DNA of 64,000 bases from Mesorhizobium sp. PAMC28654 (GCF_020616515.1 NZ_CP085135.1:620001-684000); one strand, 5' to 3'. Positions 10,180-20,683 are shown, numbered from the stretch's first letter. Numbers and translations: made by a program. The notes: generated by a model not told the origin, from the sequence alone.

Positions 10180-11694
10180 ATGCCTCAATCGCCAGTGCCG
10201 GTCTTCGAAACGGCTGACGAGATTTCCGCGGAAACCTCTGTCGTCGTGATCCTGCAAACTGCCCAGAACGGCTTTGGCCCTCGGGCAGCGGCACTGGATG
10301 CTGACATGGGCGGGATTCTGTCCCGGGCCTGCTCAGACCCCGCCGCGCTAGCGGAATCCGGCGCCTGCATCGATCTCATCGCTCCGCAGGCTGTGTCGGC
10401 CCGGCGTGTGATCGTACTGGCATTGGGCAAAGCTGAAGCCGTAACCACCCTGTCCTTGGCGCGTGCCGGCGGGTTACTTGCCGCGCATCTGGAAAGCAAA
10501 GGGGAATGTTCGGCCACGATCGTCCTTGATCCCATCGCAGGCATTGACTTGCCCGGTGCGGAAATCCTGGCGCGCGTCGCGCTTGGCATGCGGCTGCGGC
10601 GCTATCGTTTCGACATGCGCAATCAGCGGCAAGGCGCGGGGGCGGATCGAACCTTGCGGGTGCGGCTGATCGGAGCAAGCGGCGCGGACGTGACCTCGGC
10701 GCTGGTCCGGATCAATGCCATCGCGGATGGCGTCGAATATGCGCGGACCCTGGTCAACCTGCCGCCGAACCATCTCCATCCCGACAATTTCCACGATCAT
10801 CTCGAGCCGCTGCGCGAAGCCGGCATCGACGTCGAAATGCTCGACGCCGCACAGCTGAAAGAGCTCGGCATGAACGCGCTTCTTGCCGTCGGTGCGGGCT
10901 CGGCACGACCGCCACGGGTCGCGGTCCTGCGCTACCGCGGCAAGGGTGCCCCCACGCAGCCGCTCGCTTTCGTGGGCAAGGGTGTCTGTTTTGATTCCGG
11001 TGGCCTCTGCATCAAGGGCGGGACGCAGATGTTCGACATGAAGGCCGACATGGGTGGGGCGGCCGCGGTCGTCGGCCTGATGATAGCACTCGCGCGACAA
11101 GGCAGCCCGGTCCACGCGGTCGGCGTGCTGGGCATCGCCGAGAACATGCCCTCGGGCACCGCGCTCAAACCACGCGACATCATCACGACGGCCTCGGGAC
11201 AGACCGTGGAAGTGTTCGACACGGATGCGGAAGGACGCCTGCTTTTGGCCGACTGCCTGCATTATGCGGCCACCCGATTCAACCCATCAGTGATCGTCGA
11301 TCTGGCCACGCTGACCTATTCGGTGACGCGCGGCCTGGGATCGATATTCGCCGGGCTGTTCAGCACCGACGATGCCATCGCGTCACAGATGATCGCGGCC
11401 GGAGAAGTGGTTGGCGAGCGGTTCTGGCGACTGCCGCTCGACCGGGCCTACGACGAAGGATTGCAGTCGCCATTCGCCGACCTCCGCCACCACGCCAAGG
11501 ATATGGAAGATGGTGACGCTCCGTATGCCGCGGCCTTCCTGCGCCATTTCACGCAAGACCGCCCCTGGGTGCATCTCGATATCGCCAGCAAGGAACTGAC
11601 CGACACCGATCGGCCCTTGGCCCGGCAAGGCGCCACGGCATTCGGCGTGCAGATGCTGGAAGAGTGGGTGCGGGCCAGCCGCAAGGTGAACTAG
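10180..11694 (+). CDS. M17 leucyl aminopeptidase family protein
   Basis: Residues from the ATG at 10180 total 504, the normal length for PepA-type enzymes. The C-terminal catalytic domain shows GKGVCFDSGGLCIKGG, MKADMGGAAAV and the NTDAEGR-type motif DTDAEGRLLLAD, which hold the two-metal site and catalytic Arg. The enzyme removes N-terminal residues from peptides in the cytosol. TAGGAGAG precedes the chosen ATG; an in-frame ATG at 10111 lacks a comparable site. It is the first gene of an operon with proline iminopeptidase and a peptide ABC importer, so its job here is most likely to break down imported peptides. Confidence 0.92.
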   Translation: MPQSPVPVFETADEISAETSVVVILQTAQNGFGPRAAALDADMGGILSRACSDPAALAESGACIDLIAPQAVSARRVIVLALGKAEAVTTLSLARAGGLLAAHLESKGECSATIVLDPIAGIDLPGAEILARVALGMRLRRYRFDMRNQRQGAGADRTLRVRLIGASGADVTSALVRINAIADGVEYARTLVNLPPNHLHPDNFHDHLEPLREAGIDVEMLDAAQLKELGMNALLAVGAGSARPPRVAVLRYRGKGAPTQPLAFVGKGVCFDSGGLCIKGGTQMFDMKADMGGAAAVVGLMIALARQGSPVHAVGVLGIAENMPSGTALKPRDIITTASGQTVEVFDTDAEGRLLLADCLHYAATRFNPSVIVDLATLTYSVTRGLGSIFAGLFSTDDAIASQMIAAGEVVGERFWRLPLDRAYDEGLQSPFADLRHHAKDMEDGDAPYAAAFLRHFTQDRPWVHLDIASKELTDTDRPLARQGATAFGVQMLEEWVRASRKVN

Positions 11695-11748
11695 GTGCCT
11701 GCCGTTACGGACAACGACAAGACGCCTTCAAGCGCACGGGGAATTGGG

Positions 11749-12654
11749 ATGTCGTCTGAGATCATTGCCAGGGCAGGGCGGGCCGCCTTCGGCGGCTACG
11801 AAACCTGGTACCGGATCAGCGGCGAACTGAATGCCGACAAAGCCCCGGTGGTGATCCTGCATGGCGGTCCGGGCGTCGCGCACAACTATGTCGATGCCTA
11901 CAAGCTTCTTGCGCTGAGAGATCGCGCCGTCATCCACTACGACCAGTTGGGGTGCGGCAATTCCACTTTGTTGCCGCAGAAGGGCGTCGACTTCTGGTCG
12001 CCACGGCTTTTCATCGATGAGCTTGAAAACCTGGTCGACCATCTCGGCATCCGCGCCGGCTTCCATGTCCTCGGCCAGAGCTGGGGCGGCATGCTGGGTG
12101 CCGAATATGCGGTAACGCGGCCGAAGGGGTTGAAGTCGCTGACCATCGCCAACTCGCCGGCTTCCATGAAGCTGTGGGTCGAAGAGGCCAACCGGTTGCG
12201 CGCCGACCTGCCTGAGGATGTGCAGGAGACGCTGACCCGGCACGAACAGGCCGGGACGACGGAGGATACCGCTTACCAAGAGGCGACGATGGTGTTCTAC
12301 GAACGGCATGTCTGCCGGGTCGTGCCTTTTCCGCCCGAAGTGACCGAGAGTTTCGCCCAGGTTGCCCGCAATCCGACTGTCTACAATGTCATGAACGGGC
12401 CCAACGAATTCCACGTCATCGGCACGCTGAAGGCCTGGAGCATCATCGACCGCCTGCCGGCCATCGATGTTCCCACACTGATCATCTCCGGACGTCATGA
12501 CGAGGCCACTCCCGCGACCGTGCAGCCCTTCAAGGACGGTATCAAGGGATCGCGCTGGGAGATATTCGAGCATTCCAGCCACATGCCGCATGTCGAAGAG
12601 CAGGATGCGTGCATGCGGGTGGTGGGAGACTTCCTGGACTGCAACGACAACTGA
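11749..12654 (+). CDS. Proline iminopeptidase-family alpha/beta hydrolase
   Basis: 301 residues of the S33 peptidase/alpha-beta hydrolase fold. HGGPG (oxyanion hole) occurs in [15 protein letters not shown], the nucleophile elbow is GQSWGGM, and the catalytic His lies in the C-terminal SSHMPHVEE. Such enzymes release N-terminal proline or other amino acids from small peptides or amides. The ATG at 11749 follows GGGGAATTGGG; a GTG at 11695, directly after the aminopeptidase stop, is an alternative. It lies between aminopeptidase and importer genes, supporting a peptide-hydrolysis role. Confidence 0.87.
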   Translation: MSSEIIARAGRAAFGGYETWYRISGELNADKAPVVILHGGPGVAHNYVDAYKLLALRDRAVIHYDQLGCGNSTLLPQKGVDFWSPRLFIDELENLVDHLGIRAGFHVLGQSWGGMLGAEYAVTRPKGLKSLTIANSPASMKLWVEEANRLRADLPEDVQETLTRHEQAGTTEDTAYQEATMVFYERHVCRVVPFPPEVTESFAQVARNPTVYNVMNGPNEFHVIGTLKAWSIIDRLPAIDVPTLIISGRHDEATPATVQPFKDGIKGSRWEIFEHSSHMPHVEEQDACMRVVGDFLDCNDN

Positions 12655-12670
12655 GAAAAGGGGATCAAGC

Positions 12671-14332
12671 ATGAAGAAACTGTTTTTGGCGGCGTCAGCC
12701 GCCGCATTGCTGGCCGGCACATGGCTGGCTCCGGCGCAGGCCGAATATCTCAAGGAACACCGAGGGGGCACCATTCGCCTGCTGGCCCGCTCTGCCGCGG
12801 GAACGCTCGATCCGCACATCAACTACACCGACCAGGGTTGGCAATTGTACCAGCCGATCTATGACGGCCTTGTTGCCTTCCGCAAAGCCGAGGGCATGGA
12901 CGGCTTCACCATCGTGCCGGATCTGGCCGAGGCGTTGCCGCAGGTCAGCAATGACGGCAAGACCTTCACCTTCAAGCTGCGCAAAGGCATCAAGTTCTCC
13001 AACGGCCAGGAGCTTGGCGTGAAGGACGTCGTCGCCTCCTTCCAGCGCATCTTCAAGGTTTCCGGCCCGACCTCCGGTACTTTCTATGCCGGCATCGTCG
13101 GCGCCGACAAATGCCTGGCCGACACCAAGAGCTGCACGCTGGAAGGCGGCGTTGTCGGTGACGAGGCGGCCGGCACGGTCACCATCAACATCACCAAGCC
13201 GGATGCCGAGATTCTCTACAAGCTTGCCTTGCCGCATGCCGTGGTCCTGCCGGCGGACACGGCCGCGGAGGACATGGGATCGACGCCCATTCCCAGCACC
13301 GGCCCGTACATGATCTCTACTTTCGACCCCAACAAGGGCATGACGATCTCGCGCAACCCCAATTTCAAGCAGTGGAGCCAGGAAGCTCAGCCGGATGGCT
13401 ATCCGGATGTCGTCCAATATGATTTCGGCCTGTCCGAGGAAGCAGCCGTTACCGCGATCCAGAACGGCGAGGCAGACTGGATGTTCGACGCGCTGCCCAG
13501 CGACCGCCTGGGCGAACTTGGCAGCAAGTTCATGGACCAGCTGCACATCTCGCCGCTTTCGGCTTGGTGGTACGCGCCGCTGAACACCCGTATCGCTCCG
13601 TTCGACAACGAAAAGGCCCGCCAGGCTGTTGCCTTTGCGATCGACCGCAACACGCTGGTCAAGCTCTTCGGCGGCAAGGTGCTGGCCTCCCCAGTCTGCC
13701 AAGTCCTGCCTCCGGACTTTCCCGGTCATGAGGACTACTGCCCCTACACCAAGAACCCCGGCGCCAAGTGGTCGGCGCCTGATCTAGACAAGGCAAAGCA
13801 GCTCGTCGAGGAGTCGGGCACGAAGGGTCAGAAGGTGACCATCATCGTCGAGGACACGGCCGTATCCCGGTCCATCGGCGTCTATCTGCAGAGCGTTCTG
13901 ACCAGCATTGGCTATGCCGCCGACGTCAAGCCGATTTCAGCCAATATCCAGTTCACCTACATTCAGAACTCCAACAACAAGGTGCAGATGTCCGTTACCC
14001 AATGGTACAAGGACTATCCCGCGGCATCGGACTTCCTGAATATCCTGTTCAGCTGCGCATCCTACCGCGAGGGCTCGGACGCTTCGATCAATATAGCCGG
14101 CTTCTGCGACAAGGAGATCGACGCCAAGATGCAGAAGGCACTTGATCTTGGCGTGACCGATCAGAAAGCGGCCGACAAGATGTGGGCTGAAATCGACAGG
14201 CAGGTGACGGACAAGGCGCCGGCCGTCGGCCTCTTCACGCCGAAGCGGCTCGACTTCGTCAGCAAGCGCCTGGGCAATTTCAAGTTCAACCGGCAGTTCA
14301 ACTGGATGATCACCCAGTCCTGGGTGCAGTAA
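12671..14332 (+). CDS. Peptide ABC transporter substrate-binding protein
   Basis: 553 residues of the DppA/OppA (SBP family 5) type. The signal peptide is MKKLFLAASAAALLAGTWLAPAQA. The body starts GGTIRLLARSAAGTLDPHINYTDQ and has the family motif FTFKLRKGIKFSNGQELGVKDVVASFQR. It captures oligopeptides in the periplasm for the importer encoded directly downstream. The start is the ATG at 12671 after AAGGGGATC, 16 bases after the iminopeptidase stop. Confidence 0.93.
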   Translation: MKKLFLAASAAALLAGTWLAPAQAEYLKEHRGGTIRLLARSAAGTLDPHINYTDQGWQLYQPIYDGLVAFRKAEGMDGFTIVPDLAEALPQVSNDGKTFTFKLRKGIKFSNGQELGVKDVVASFQRIFKVSGPTSGTFYAGIVGADKCLADTKSCTLEGGVVGDEAAGTVTINITKPDAEILYKLALPHAVVLPADTAAEDMGSTPIPSTGPYMISTFDPNKGMTISRNPNFKQWSQEAQPDGYPDVVQYDFGLSEEAAVTAIQNGEADWMFDALPSDRLGELGSKFMDQLHISPLSAWWYAPLNTRIAPFDNEKARQAVAFAIDRNTLVKLFGGKVLASPVCQVLPPDFPGHEDYCPYTKNPGAKWSAPDLDKAKQLVEESGTKGQKVTIIVEDTAVSRSIGVYLQSVLTSIGYAADVKPISANIQFTYIQNSNNKVQMSVTQWYKDYPAASDFLNILFSCASYREGSDASINIAGFCDKEIDAKMQKALDLGVTDQKAADKMWAEIDRQVTDKAPAVGLFTPKRLDFVSKRLGNFKFNRQFNWMITQSWVQ

Positions 14333-14353
14333 CGAACTGTGGAGGGCACGTCC

Positions 14354-15370
14354 GTGTTGAACGAAGCCGTTGCCGTGCCGCGCAAGACGCGAGGGCCGTG
14401 GGCCGTCGCGCTTGCGAAGCTGACAAGGAACAGGGCCGCCATGGCGTCCCTGTCCGTGTTCCTCCTCATTGCCTTTGCCTGTCTCAGCGCGCCTCTCTAT
14501 GCAAAGTGGGCAGGCGTGGACCCATTCGCCTCGACGCTCGACGCCGTCATCCAGATCGACGGCGCCGACGTGCCGGTGATGGAGCCATCGACCGAAGGGC
14601 TTGGTCTCGGCTACACGCCGCTCGGCCCGACCTGGCAGCTTGGAAACTATTTCCTCGGCGCGGACAGCCAGGGCCGCGATGTCATGGCCAGGATGCTTTA
14701 TGGCGGGCTCAGTTCGCTGTTGATCTCCGGGGCGGCGACCATCTTTACCCTGCTCATAGGCACAGCGGCGGGTCTCGTCGCCGGCTATTTTGGTGGCATC
14801 ACAGACACGGTGCTGTCGCGCTTGCTGGATGTCCTGTGGGCGTTCCCGATCTACCTGCTGGCGATTTCGCTTTCCATCGTCACCATAGCGCAAGGCATCG
14901 CGATCGGGCCGATCGAGATCGAGTCCGGCAGTCTGTGGCTGCCTGTCATCATCATCGGCATCGTCTACGTGCCCTATGTGGCGCGCCCGATACGCGGGCA
15001 GGTTCTGTCGCTGCGCAACAGCGAATTCGTGATGGCCGCGATCAATCTGGGCGTGCCAGGCGCGAGAATCCTGTGGCGCGACATCCTGCCAAACATCACC
15101 ACTACGCTCATCGTCTTCGTGCCGCTGATGATGGCGCTGAACATGCTGACGGAATCGGCGTTGTCCTTCCTTTCGATCGGCGTGCAACCGCCCGCGGCGA
15201 GTTGGGGCACCATCATCCAGGACGGACAGGCCTTGCTTTACACGCGGCCGCTGGTGGCGCTGGCGCCCGGTTTGGCGATCGCCATCTCCGTCATGGCGCT
15301 CAATGTCTTCGGCGACGGCCTGCGCGACGCGCTTGACCCACGCTCCAAGGTCCGGCTGGGGCGCGACTGA
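14354..15370 (+). CDS. Peptide ABC transporter permease (DppC type)
   Basis: An inner-membrane permease with an N-terminal helix, a large periplasmic loop and five further helices. The EAA-type cytoplasmic loop is RGQVLSLRNSEFVMAAINLGVPGARILWRDILPN. The GTG at 14354 (MLNEAVAVPRK) is chosen because GGAGGG lies seven bases upstream; a GTG at 14339 precedes that site. Its stop overlaps the next gene's ATG. In most dpp operons the DppB-type gene comes first; here the order is reversed. Confidence 0.9.
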   Translation: MLNEAVAVPRKTRGPWAVALAKLTRNRAAMASLSVFLLIAFACLSAPLYAKWAGVDPFASTLDAVIQIDGADVPVMEPSTEGLGLGYTPLGPTWQLGNYFLGADSQGRDVMARMLYGGLSSLLISGAATIFTLLIGTAAGLVAGYFGGITDTVLSRLLDVLWAFPIYLLAISLSIVTIAQGIAIGPIEIESGSLWLPVIIIGIVYVPYVARPIRGQVLSLRNSEFVMAAINLGVPGARILWRDILPNITTTLIVFVPLMMALNMLTESALSFLSIGVQPPAASWGTIIQDGQALLYTRPLVALAPGLAIAISVMALNVFGDGLRDALDPRSKVRLGRD

Positions 15371-16341
15371 TGATCTACGCAATCCTGCGCCGTTTCGGTC
15401 AGATGCTGTTCGTGATGTTCGGCATCTCGGTCATCGTCTTCCTGATTTTCTTCGCGACTCCGGGCGCCGACCCCGCCGCGCGCATCGCCGGGCGCAACGC
15501 ATCGCCCGAAGTGCTGGAAGCGGTGCGCCACAGTTTCGGCTTCGACCGGCCGCTCTACGTGCAATATGTGAAGATGATGGAGAAGATCTTCGTCACGGGC
15601 GATCTCACCTCCTTCGTCAATCGTGGTTGGAAGGTGGTTCCGGCGGTGCTGGATTCCATCCCGGTCACGCTCTCCCTGGTGTTCGGGGCGGCGATCCTGT
15701 GGGTGGTGGTATCCATCATCATCGGCGTCGTCGCCGCCGCCACTCGCGACAGCTGGCTGGACAAGCTTCTGATGGCGCTGGGGTTGCTCGGCATTTCCAT
15801 GCCGGTCTACTGGCTGGGCGAGGTGATGAACCTGATCACCCAGAGCCGCTACCATGACAGCTGGGCGTTCTCCTGGGTGCCGCCGCTTGGCTACAAGAAC
15901 TTCTCCGACGATCCCAAGGGCTGGTTCCTGACGCTGGTCATTCCGTGGATCACGCTGGCCATTCTCTACATCGGCATCTACGGGCGCGTCTTGCGCGCGG
16001 CGATCATCGAATCCCTGCAGGAAGACTATATCCGTACGGCCCGCGCCAAGGGCCTGTCGGAAACCCGCATCCTGCTGCGCCATGCCCTGCGCACCTCGCT
16101 CATCGCCTTCATCACTTTGTTCGGCCTGGACTTCGGCGCGCTGGTGGGTGGCTCCGCCCTGCTGACTGAAGTGGTGTTCGGGCTGCACGGGATAGGCAAA
16201 CTCACCTATGACGCGCTGCAGAACCTCGATCTGCCGATGATCATGGCAACGGTGATGTACGCTTCCATGTTCGTGGTCATCGCCAACGCGGTGGTTGATT
16301 TCATCTACATCCTTCTCGATCCGCGCCTGAGGACATCATGA
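15370..16341 (+). CDS. Peptide ABC transporter permease (DppB type)
   Basis: 323 residues, six predicted helices, beginning MIYAILRRFGQMLFVMFGISVIVFLIFF, the standard DppB N-terminus. The cytoplasmic EAA loop is RAAIIESLQEDYIRTARAKGLSETRILLRHALR. It pairs with the preceding permease to form the membrane channel. The start codon overlaps the upstream stop and the stop overlaps the ATPase ATG, so translation is coupled. Confidence 0.92.
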   Translation: MIYAILRRFGQMLFVMFGISVIVFLIFFATPGADPAARIAGRNASPEVLEAVRHSFGFDRPLYVQYVKMMEKIFVTGDLTSFVNRGWKVVPAVLDSIPVTLSLVFGAAILWVVVSIIIGVVAAATRDSWLDKLLMALGLLGISMPVYWLGEVMNLITQSRYHDSWAFSWVPPLGYKNFSDDPKGWFLTLVIPWITLAILYIGIYGRVLRAAIIESLQEDYIRTARAKGLSETRILLRHALRTSLIAFITLFGLDFGALVGGSALLTEVVFGLHGIGKLTYDALQNLDLPMIMATVMYASMFVVIANAVVDFIYILLDPRLRTS

Positions 16342-17297
16342 TACTGTCGGTGCGCGATCTTCGAGTGTCCTTCCGCGCCGATGACGGCCTAGTGCGGGCC
16401 ATAGACGGCGTTTCCTTCGATCTCGAAGAGGGCGAGATCCTCGGCGTCGTCGGTGAATCCGGCTCCGGCAAGACCGTGTCGCTGCTGGCTGTCATGGGTC
16501 TCATCACCGATCCTAACGCGGTCATCGAAGGCTCGATCCGCTACAAGGGCCGCGAGCTGGTGGGACTGCCCGCGCGCGAGCTCCGACGCCTGCGCGGCAA
16601 CGAGATCGCGATGATCTTCCAGGACCCGATGACGGCGCTGACGCCGGTCTACACGATCGGCTGGCAGATCGCCGAACAGATCCGCGCGCATCGCAACATC
16701 AGCAAATCCAAGGCGATGGAGCGCGTGGAAGAACTGTTGGCCGAAGTGAACTTTCCCAACCCCCACGAGGCGATGTCACGCTATCCGCATCAGCTCTCCG
16801 GCGGTATGCGCCAGCGGGCGGTGATTGCCATGGCGCTGTCCTGCAATCCGGCACTGCTGGTGGCGGACGAGCCGACCACGGCGCTCGACGTCACGGTGCA
16901 GGCAGGCATTCTCGACCTCGTGCGCAAGCTGCGCGCGACATACAATTCGGCGGTGGTCTTCATCACGCACGATATGGGCGTGGTCTCCGAACTCGCCGAT
17001 CGTGTGATGGTCATGTATGCTGGGCGCGTTGTGGAACGCGGCAGCCGCATGGAGCTGTTTTCCGACCCGAGGCACCCCTATACGCGCGCGCTGCTCGGTT
17101 CGATCCCACCGCTGACGGGCGAAAGGCCGCGCCGCCTGCCGGCCATTCCCGGGTCGCCGCCGTCGCTGCTGCGATTGCCGCAAGGCTGCGCCTTCGGTCC
17201 GCGTTGCCCTGTTCAATACGAGCCCTGTGTGACCGGCAAGCCCGACCTAGGTGTCGGCACTCACGCCGCGGCGTGCTTCCGTGTGGCACAGGCATGA
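16338..17297 (+). CDS. Peptide ABC transporter ATP-binding protein (DppD type)
   Basis: 319 residues with Walker A GESGSGKT, signature LSGGMRQR, Walker B LLVADEPTTALD and the C-terminal oligopeptide-transporter domain GCAFGPRCPV, whose Cys pattern is typical of OppD/DppD. It hydrolyses ATP on the cytosolic face. The ATG overlaps the permease stop by four bases and its own stop overlaps the next start. Confidence 0.94.
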   Translation: MILSVRDLRVSFRADDGLVRAIDGVSFDLEEGEILGVVGESGSGKTVSLLAVMGLITDPNAVIEGSIRYKGRELVGLPARELRRLRGNEIAMIFQDPMTALTPVYTIGWQIAEQIRAHRNISKSKAMERVEELLAEVNFPNPHEAMSRYPHQLSGGMRQRAVIAMALSCNPALLVADEPTTALDVTVQAGILDLVRKLRATYNSAVVFITHDMGVVSELADRVMVMYAGRVVERGSRMELFSDPRHPYTRALLGSIPPLTGERPRRLPAIPGSPPSLLRLPQGCAFGPRCPVQYEPCVTGKPDLGVGTHAAACFRVAQA

Positions 17298-18292
17298 GCG
17301 GACCGATGATCGATAAAGACCAGCCAATCCTCGAAACGCGTTCGCTCGGCAAGCGCTTCTCGATCGGCTCCCGGTTCTCCTCCGAAGGCAAGCGAACCGT
17401 CCATGCGGTCGACAATGTTTCGCTGTCGGTGCGGCGCGGCGAGACGGTTGGTCTGGTCGGGGAATCCGGATGCGGCAAGTCCACGCTGGCGCGTTGCCTG
17501 GTGAGGCTCTACGACATCACCGACGGTAAGCTCCTGTTCGAAGGCGACGACATCACCTCGAAGTCTCTGTCAGAACTGAGGCCGCTGCGGCGGCGTCTGC
17601 AAATGGTGTTTCAGGACCCGTCGGCCTCGCTCAATCCGCGCCGTCGCGTCGGCGATCTGGTGGCTGAGCCGCTGCGGATCCATACCAAGCTTTCCTCGCG
17701 CGAGATCACCAGGCGCGTCGCGGAACTGTTCGACCTCGTTGGACTGCTACCGGACCATGTCATGCGCTACCCGCACGAATTCTCCGGCGGGCAACGCCAG
17801 CGTGTCGGCATCGCGCGGGCCATCGCCCTCAATCCCGATCTGGTCGTGTTGGACGAACCCGTCTCCGCGCTCGACGTGTCGGTGCAAGCGCAGATCGTCA
17901 ACCTGCTTGCCGACCTCCAGGAGAAGCTGAACCTCACCTACATCTTCATCGCCCACGACCTGTCGGTGGTGCGTCAGGTCTCGACCCGCATCGCGGTCAT
18001 GTATCTTGGCTCCATCGTAGAGGAGGGGCCCGCGGAAGAGGTGTTTGCAACACCTGCCCATCCCTACAGCCAGGCGCTGATCTCTGCTGTTCCTGTCGTG
18101 GAGACGACGCCCAGCGGGACGCGCAAGCGCATCATCCTGACCGGTGACGTGCCGAGCCCGCTCAAACCTCCGTCCGGATGCCGCTTCCACCCAAGATGCC
18201 CGATCGCGGTGGAGCGTTGCCGTACGGAGCGGCCAGAGGTGAGGGAATATCAACCCGGTCGCAAAGTGGCCTGCCACTTCCCGACGATGTAG
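17294..18292 (+). CDS. Peptide ABC transporter ATP-binding protein (DppF type)
   Basis: 332 residues from the ATG at 17294, which overlaps the previous stop as ATGA. Walker A is GESGCGKST, the signature FSGGQRQR, Walker B LVVLDEPVSALD, and the C-terminus has GCRFHPRCPIA. It is the second ATPase of the importer and the last gene of the operon. Nothing resembling a strong terminator follows immediately. Confidence 0.94.
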   Translation: MSGPMIDKDQPILETRSLGKRFSIGSRFSSEGKRTVHAVDNVSLSVRRGETVGLVGESGCGKSTLARCLVRLYDITDGKLLFEGDDITSKSLSELRPLRRRLQMVFQDPSASLNPRRRVGDLVAEPLRIHTKLSSREITRRVAELFDLVGLLPDHVMRYPHEFSGGQRQRVGIARAIALNPDLVVLDEPVSALDVSVQAQIVNLLADLQEKLNLTYIFIAHDLSVVRQVSTRIAVMYLGSIVEEGPAEEVFATPAHPYSQALISAVPVVETTPSGTRKRIILTGDVPSPLKPPSGCRFHPRCPIAVERCRTERPEVREYQPGRKVACHFPTM

Positions 18293-18804
18293 CAAGGGCC
18301 GGGGACAGTTCGCATACCTCAGGAGCTTTTCGCGCGGTGCCAAGCGGCGGCACCGGCCATCCGCGCGAGTTCCAATGGCATAGCCCTCCATTTCCAGGCG
18401 GACACTCCCCAATGAGACAGAGTTGGATTCGCTGAGCGAGTTCAGAGGATAATTTCTGGCTCACCTAAGCACGACGCACCGTCATGAGGGTCATTCGCGC
18501 CCGTCGTTCTTCGACACTTCACGAGCCTCATGGAGCAGGTAGGGCAAGCTGATCTGTATGAAGGCTTCGACCGGCAAGTGAACTCAGGTGCGCAGTGGAA
18601 GAAAATCTGGCCCTGCGGCTCTCTCTTGAATTTTACTGTGCTAACGCGCCCGCGCTAAGGCAAAGAGAAGTCCTTCGCTGTATGGTCTGGAGCGCTGAAC
18701 CTGTTGATCATTTGCCGGCTTTCCTTTCTCGATCGTCGTGCTCGCGGATGATGGCCAGGGCCAGCCGCATCTGCAGGGATGCCGTCTGACGAAAAGAGGA
18801 TTCA
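18293..18804. other. Intergenic region without a supported gene
   Basis: 512 bases between the importer operon and the DUF4105 gene. No ORF, RNA or repeat can be supported. AGAGGA just before 18805 is the ribosome-binding site of the next gene. Confidence 0.5.
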
Positions 18805-19815
18805 ATGCGCATCGCTCGGACCTCGCTCACCATCATCCTTTCGTTGGTCGTGACAATTCTGACTGCCTGGGCCGGACTTGCCATGTGGTACCGCCTGCCT
18901 GCCGCAGAGCTCGGACGGGGTATCGCCGCTGGCTTTTTCATCTTGTTTGGCCTCGCCACAGTCATCGCGCTCTTCAGCCGGTTTCGCATCCGGACGTTTA
19001 CCCTGTTTGCCGTTGCGTTTGCCTTGGTTCTGGTTTGGTGGAGTTCCATCAAGCCCTTGGGCCATGCGGATTGGGCGCCGGATGTCGCTCGTCAGGTAAC
19101 CGGCACGCGCGACGGAAATCTGTTGACGCTGAAAGACGTGCGCGACTTTGAATGGCGTAGCGACACCGATTTCACCGAACGCTGGACGACACGGACCTAC
19201 GACCTGTCCACACTTCAGACTACCGACCTCTTCATGTCATATTGGTCCGGGACCAAGATCGCCCATGTCATCGTGAGCTTTGGCTTCGCAGGTGGTGACT
19301 ATCTCGCCTGGTCCATCGAGGTGCGGCGGCGTAGCGGCGGCGAGTTTTCGCCACTGGCGGACCTGTTCAAGAGCAATCCCCTTGTCATCATCGCCGCCGA
19401 TGAGCGCGATGTGGTCGGCGTCAGGTCGAATGTTCGGGGAGAGGACGTCTAGATCTATCGCCTGAACGTGTCGACAAATGCGGCCCGAGCGCTTCTGCTG
19501 GAATACGTCTCCGATGCAAATGCGCTTTCCACGACTCCGGAATTCTACAATTCGCTTACGACGAACTGCACCACGACGATCGTCAAGATGATGCACGCGG
19601 TTGGTGACGTGGTCCCTCTCGACTGGCGCCTCATCGTCAACGGCTACTTGCCTGATTATGCATATGCACGGGGGGCACTCGACACTCGCCTGCCATTGTC
19701 GACTTTGAGGGACTTAGCCCACATAGACGAGCGCGCGCGGGAGTCGGCTCTTTCGCCAGATTTTTCGAGATCGATCCGCGTTGGCGTGCCGTCTCCGTTC
19801 CAAAATGGGAATTGA
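18805..19815 (+). pseudogene. DUF4105 membrane protein, interrupted by an in-frame amber codon
   Basis: Two stretches in one frame, 18805-19452 and 19453-19815, are separated only by TAG at 19450-19452. The protein would have 336 codons with three N-terminal membrane helices, then the DUF4105 core (FEWRSDTDFTERWTTRTYDL, YWSGTKIAHVIVSFGF, and NSLTTNCTTTIVKMM after the stop). DUF4105 proteins are inner-membrane proteins with a large periplasmic domain of unknown function. At the stop, family members read GEDVYLYR, so TAC or TAT probably became TAG. Readthrough or an alternative start downstream cannot be excluded, but loss of function is likely. Confidence 0.8.
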
Positions 19816-19912
19816 TCTCCGCATTATGTCGGGCAGCCGCGTCGGTTGACCAAACCGACCACGTGAATTCTCCACCGCCTGGAGGGGGGTACGCTCACCG
19901 GCCAATCACGAT

Positions 19913-20683
19913 TTGACTCAGAAGGGTTGGCATAGAGTCGGAGGGAGAGCGCTCTGTGGCGCGGTGCCCATCCGCCGTCAATTTCGCCGAGCGAAGGCCT
20001 GTGATAGGAAGCCCGAAAAGGGAAAAGGGTTGTCGGAAACACGAAGCCAGGGATCGTGGTGCGCGTCAGCCTTTGCAGAGGAATTCCGCGGGGGTGTCTT
20101 TGCCACGCAGCGGCGACTCCGGACCCGGCTTCTCGATCGTGACGTGATCCGCTACGCTCAGGCGCGCGATCTCGCCGCCCATATGCTCCTTCATCTGGAT
20201 GACCTGTCGGGTTGCTGGTCCATCGCCACCAACTGGCTGCGGGCCGAGTTTGGATGCCAGCGCGTCGACACCGGTTTCGGAGTGCGCGAGGCCAAGGACT
20301 ATTTCCCTGGCTTTGCGGAAGCAAAAGACACGGACTACGATGTTCTTTCGTTCGGTGGCGGCAAAGCCGTCGACAATCGCGATGTCGCGATGCAGGCCAT
20401 GTGGCTGGACCCTCGCCCGGTGATCTTTGCCGATATTAAGCAGGACAGCCGCATCACGATGCGGCTGCGGCAACGGCTTTCCGGAGCCCGGACGAAATCG
20501 AAGTTCGCCTGGGCGCTTCGGACCGAACGCGGCAGCTTGAATATGAGTGTTTGTTCGGACGTAATCAAGGTCGACCAGGAGCTGAGTTCATGGTCTGATT
20601 GGGTGCCTGTCAGATCACGCCGTTCCGCTGCGATGCGGGAGGAAGCATTTTTTGTGCGGCCACTTTTCTGGCTATACCGATAA
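19913..20683 (+). pseudogene. Possible GAF-domain protein fragment
   Basis: An open frame in which about residues 85-230 look like a GAF-type sensory domain (MLLHLDDLSGCWSIATNWLRAEFGCQRVDTGFG, then PVIFADIKQDSRITMRLRQRLSGARTKSKFAWAL). The first ~80 residues are Arg-rich and look non-coding, and the last ~20 run into the convergent lysR-like remnant. It is probably a remnant of a GAF-containing regulator cut at its 3' end. No domain beyond GAF can be seen. Confidence 0.4.

Noticed and set aside
12695..15382. Long reverse-strand frames opposite the peptide importer genes
   Set aside because: They are rich in Arg/His/Asp strings from complementing high-GC codons; the forward genes have clear domains.
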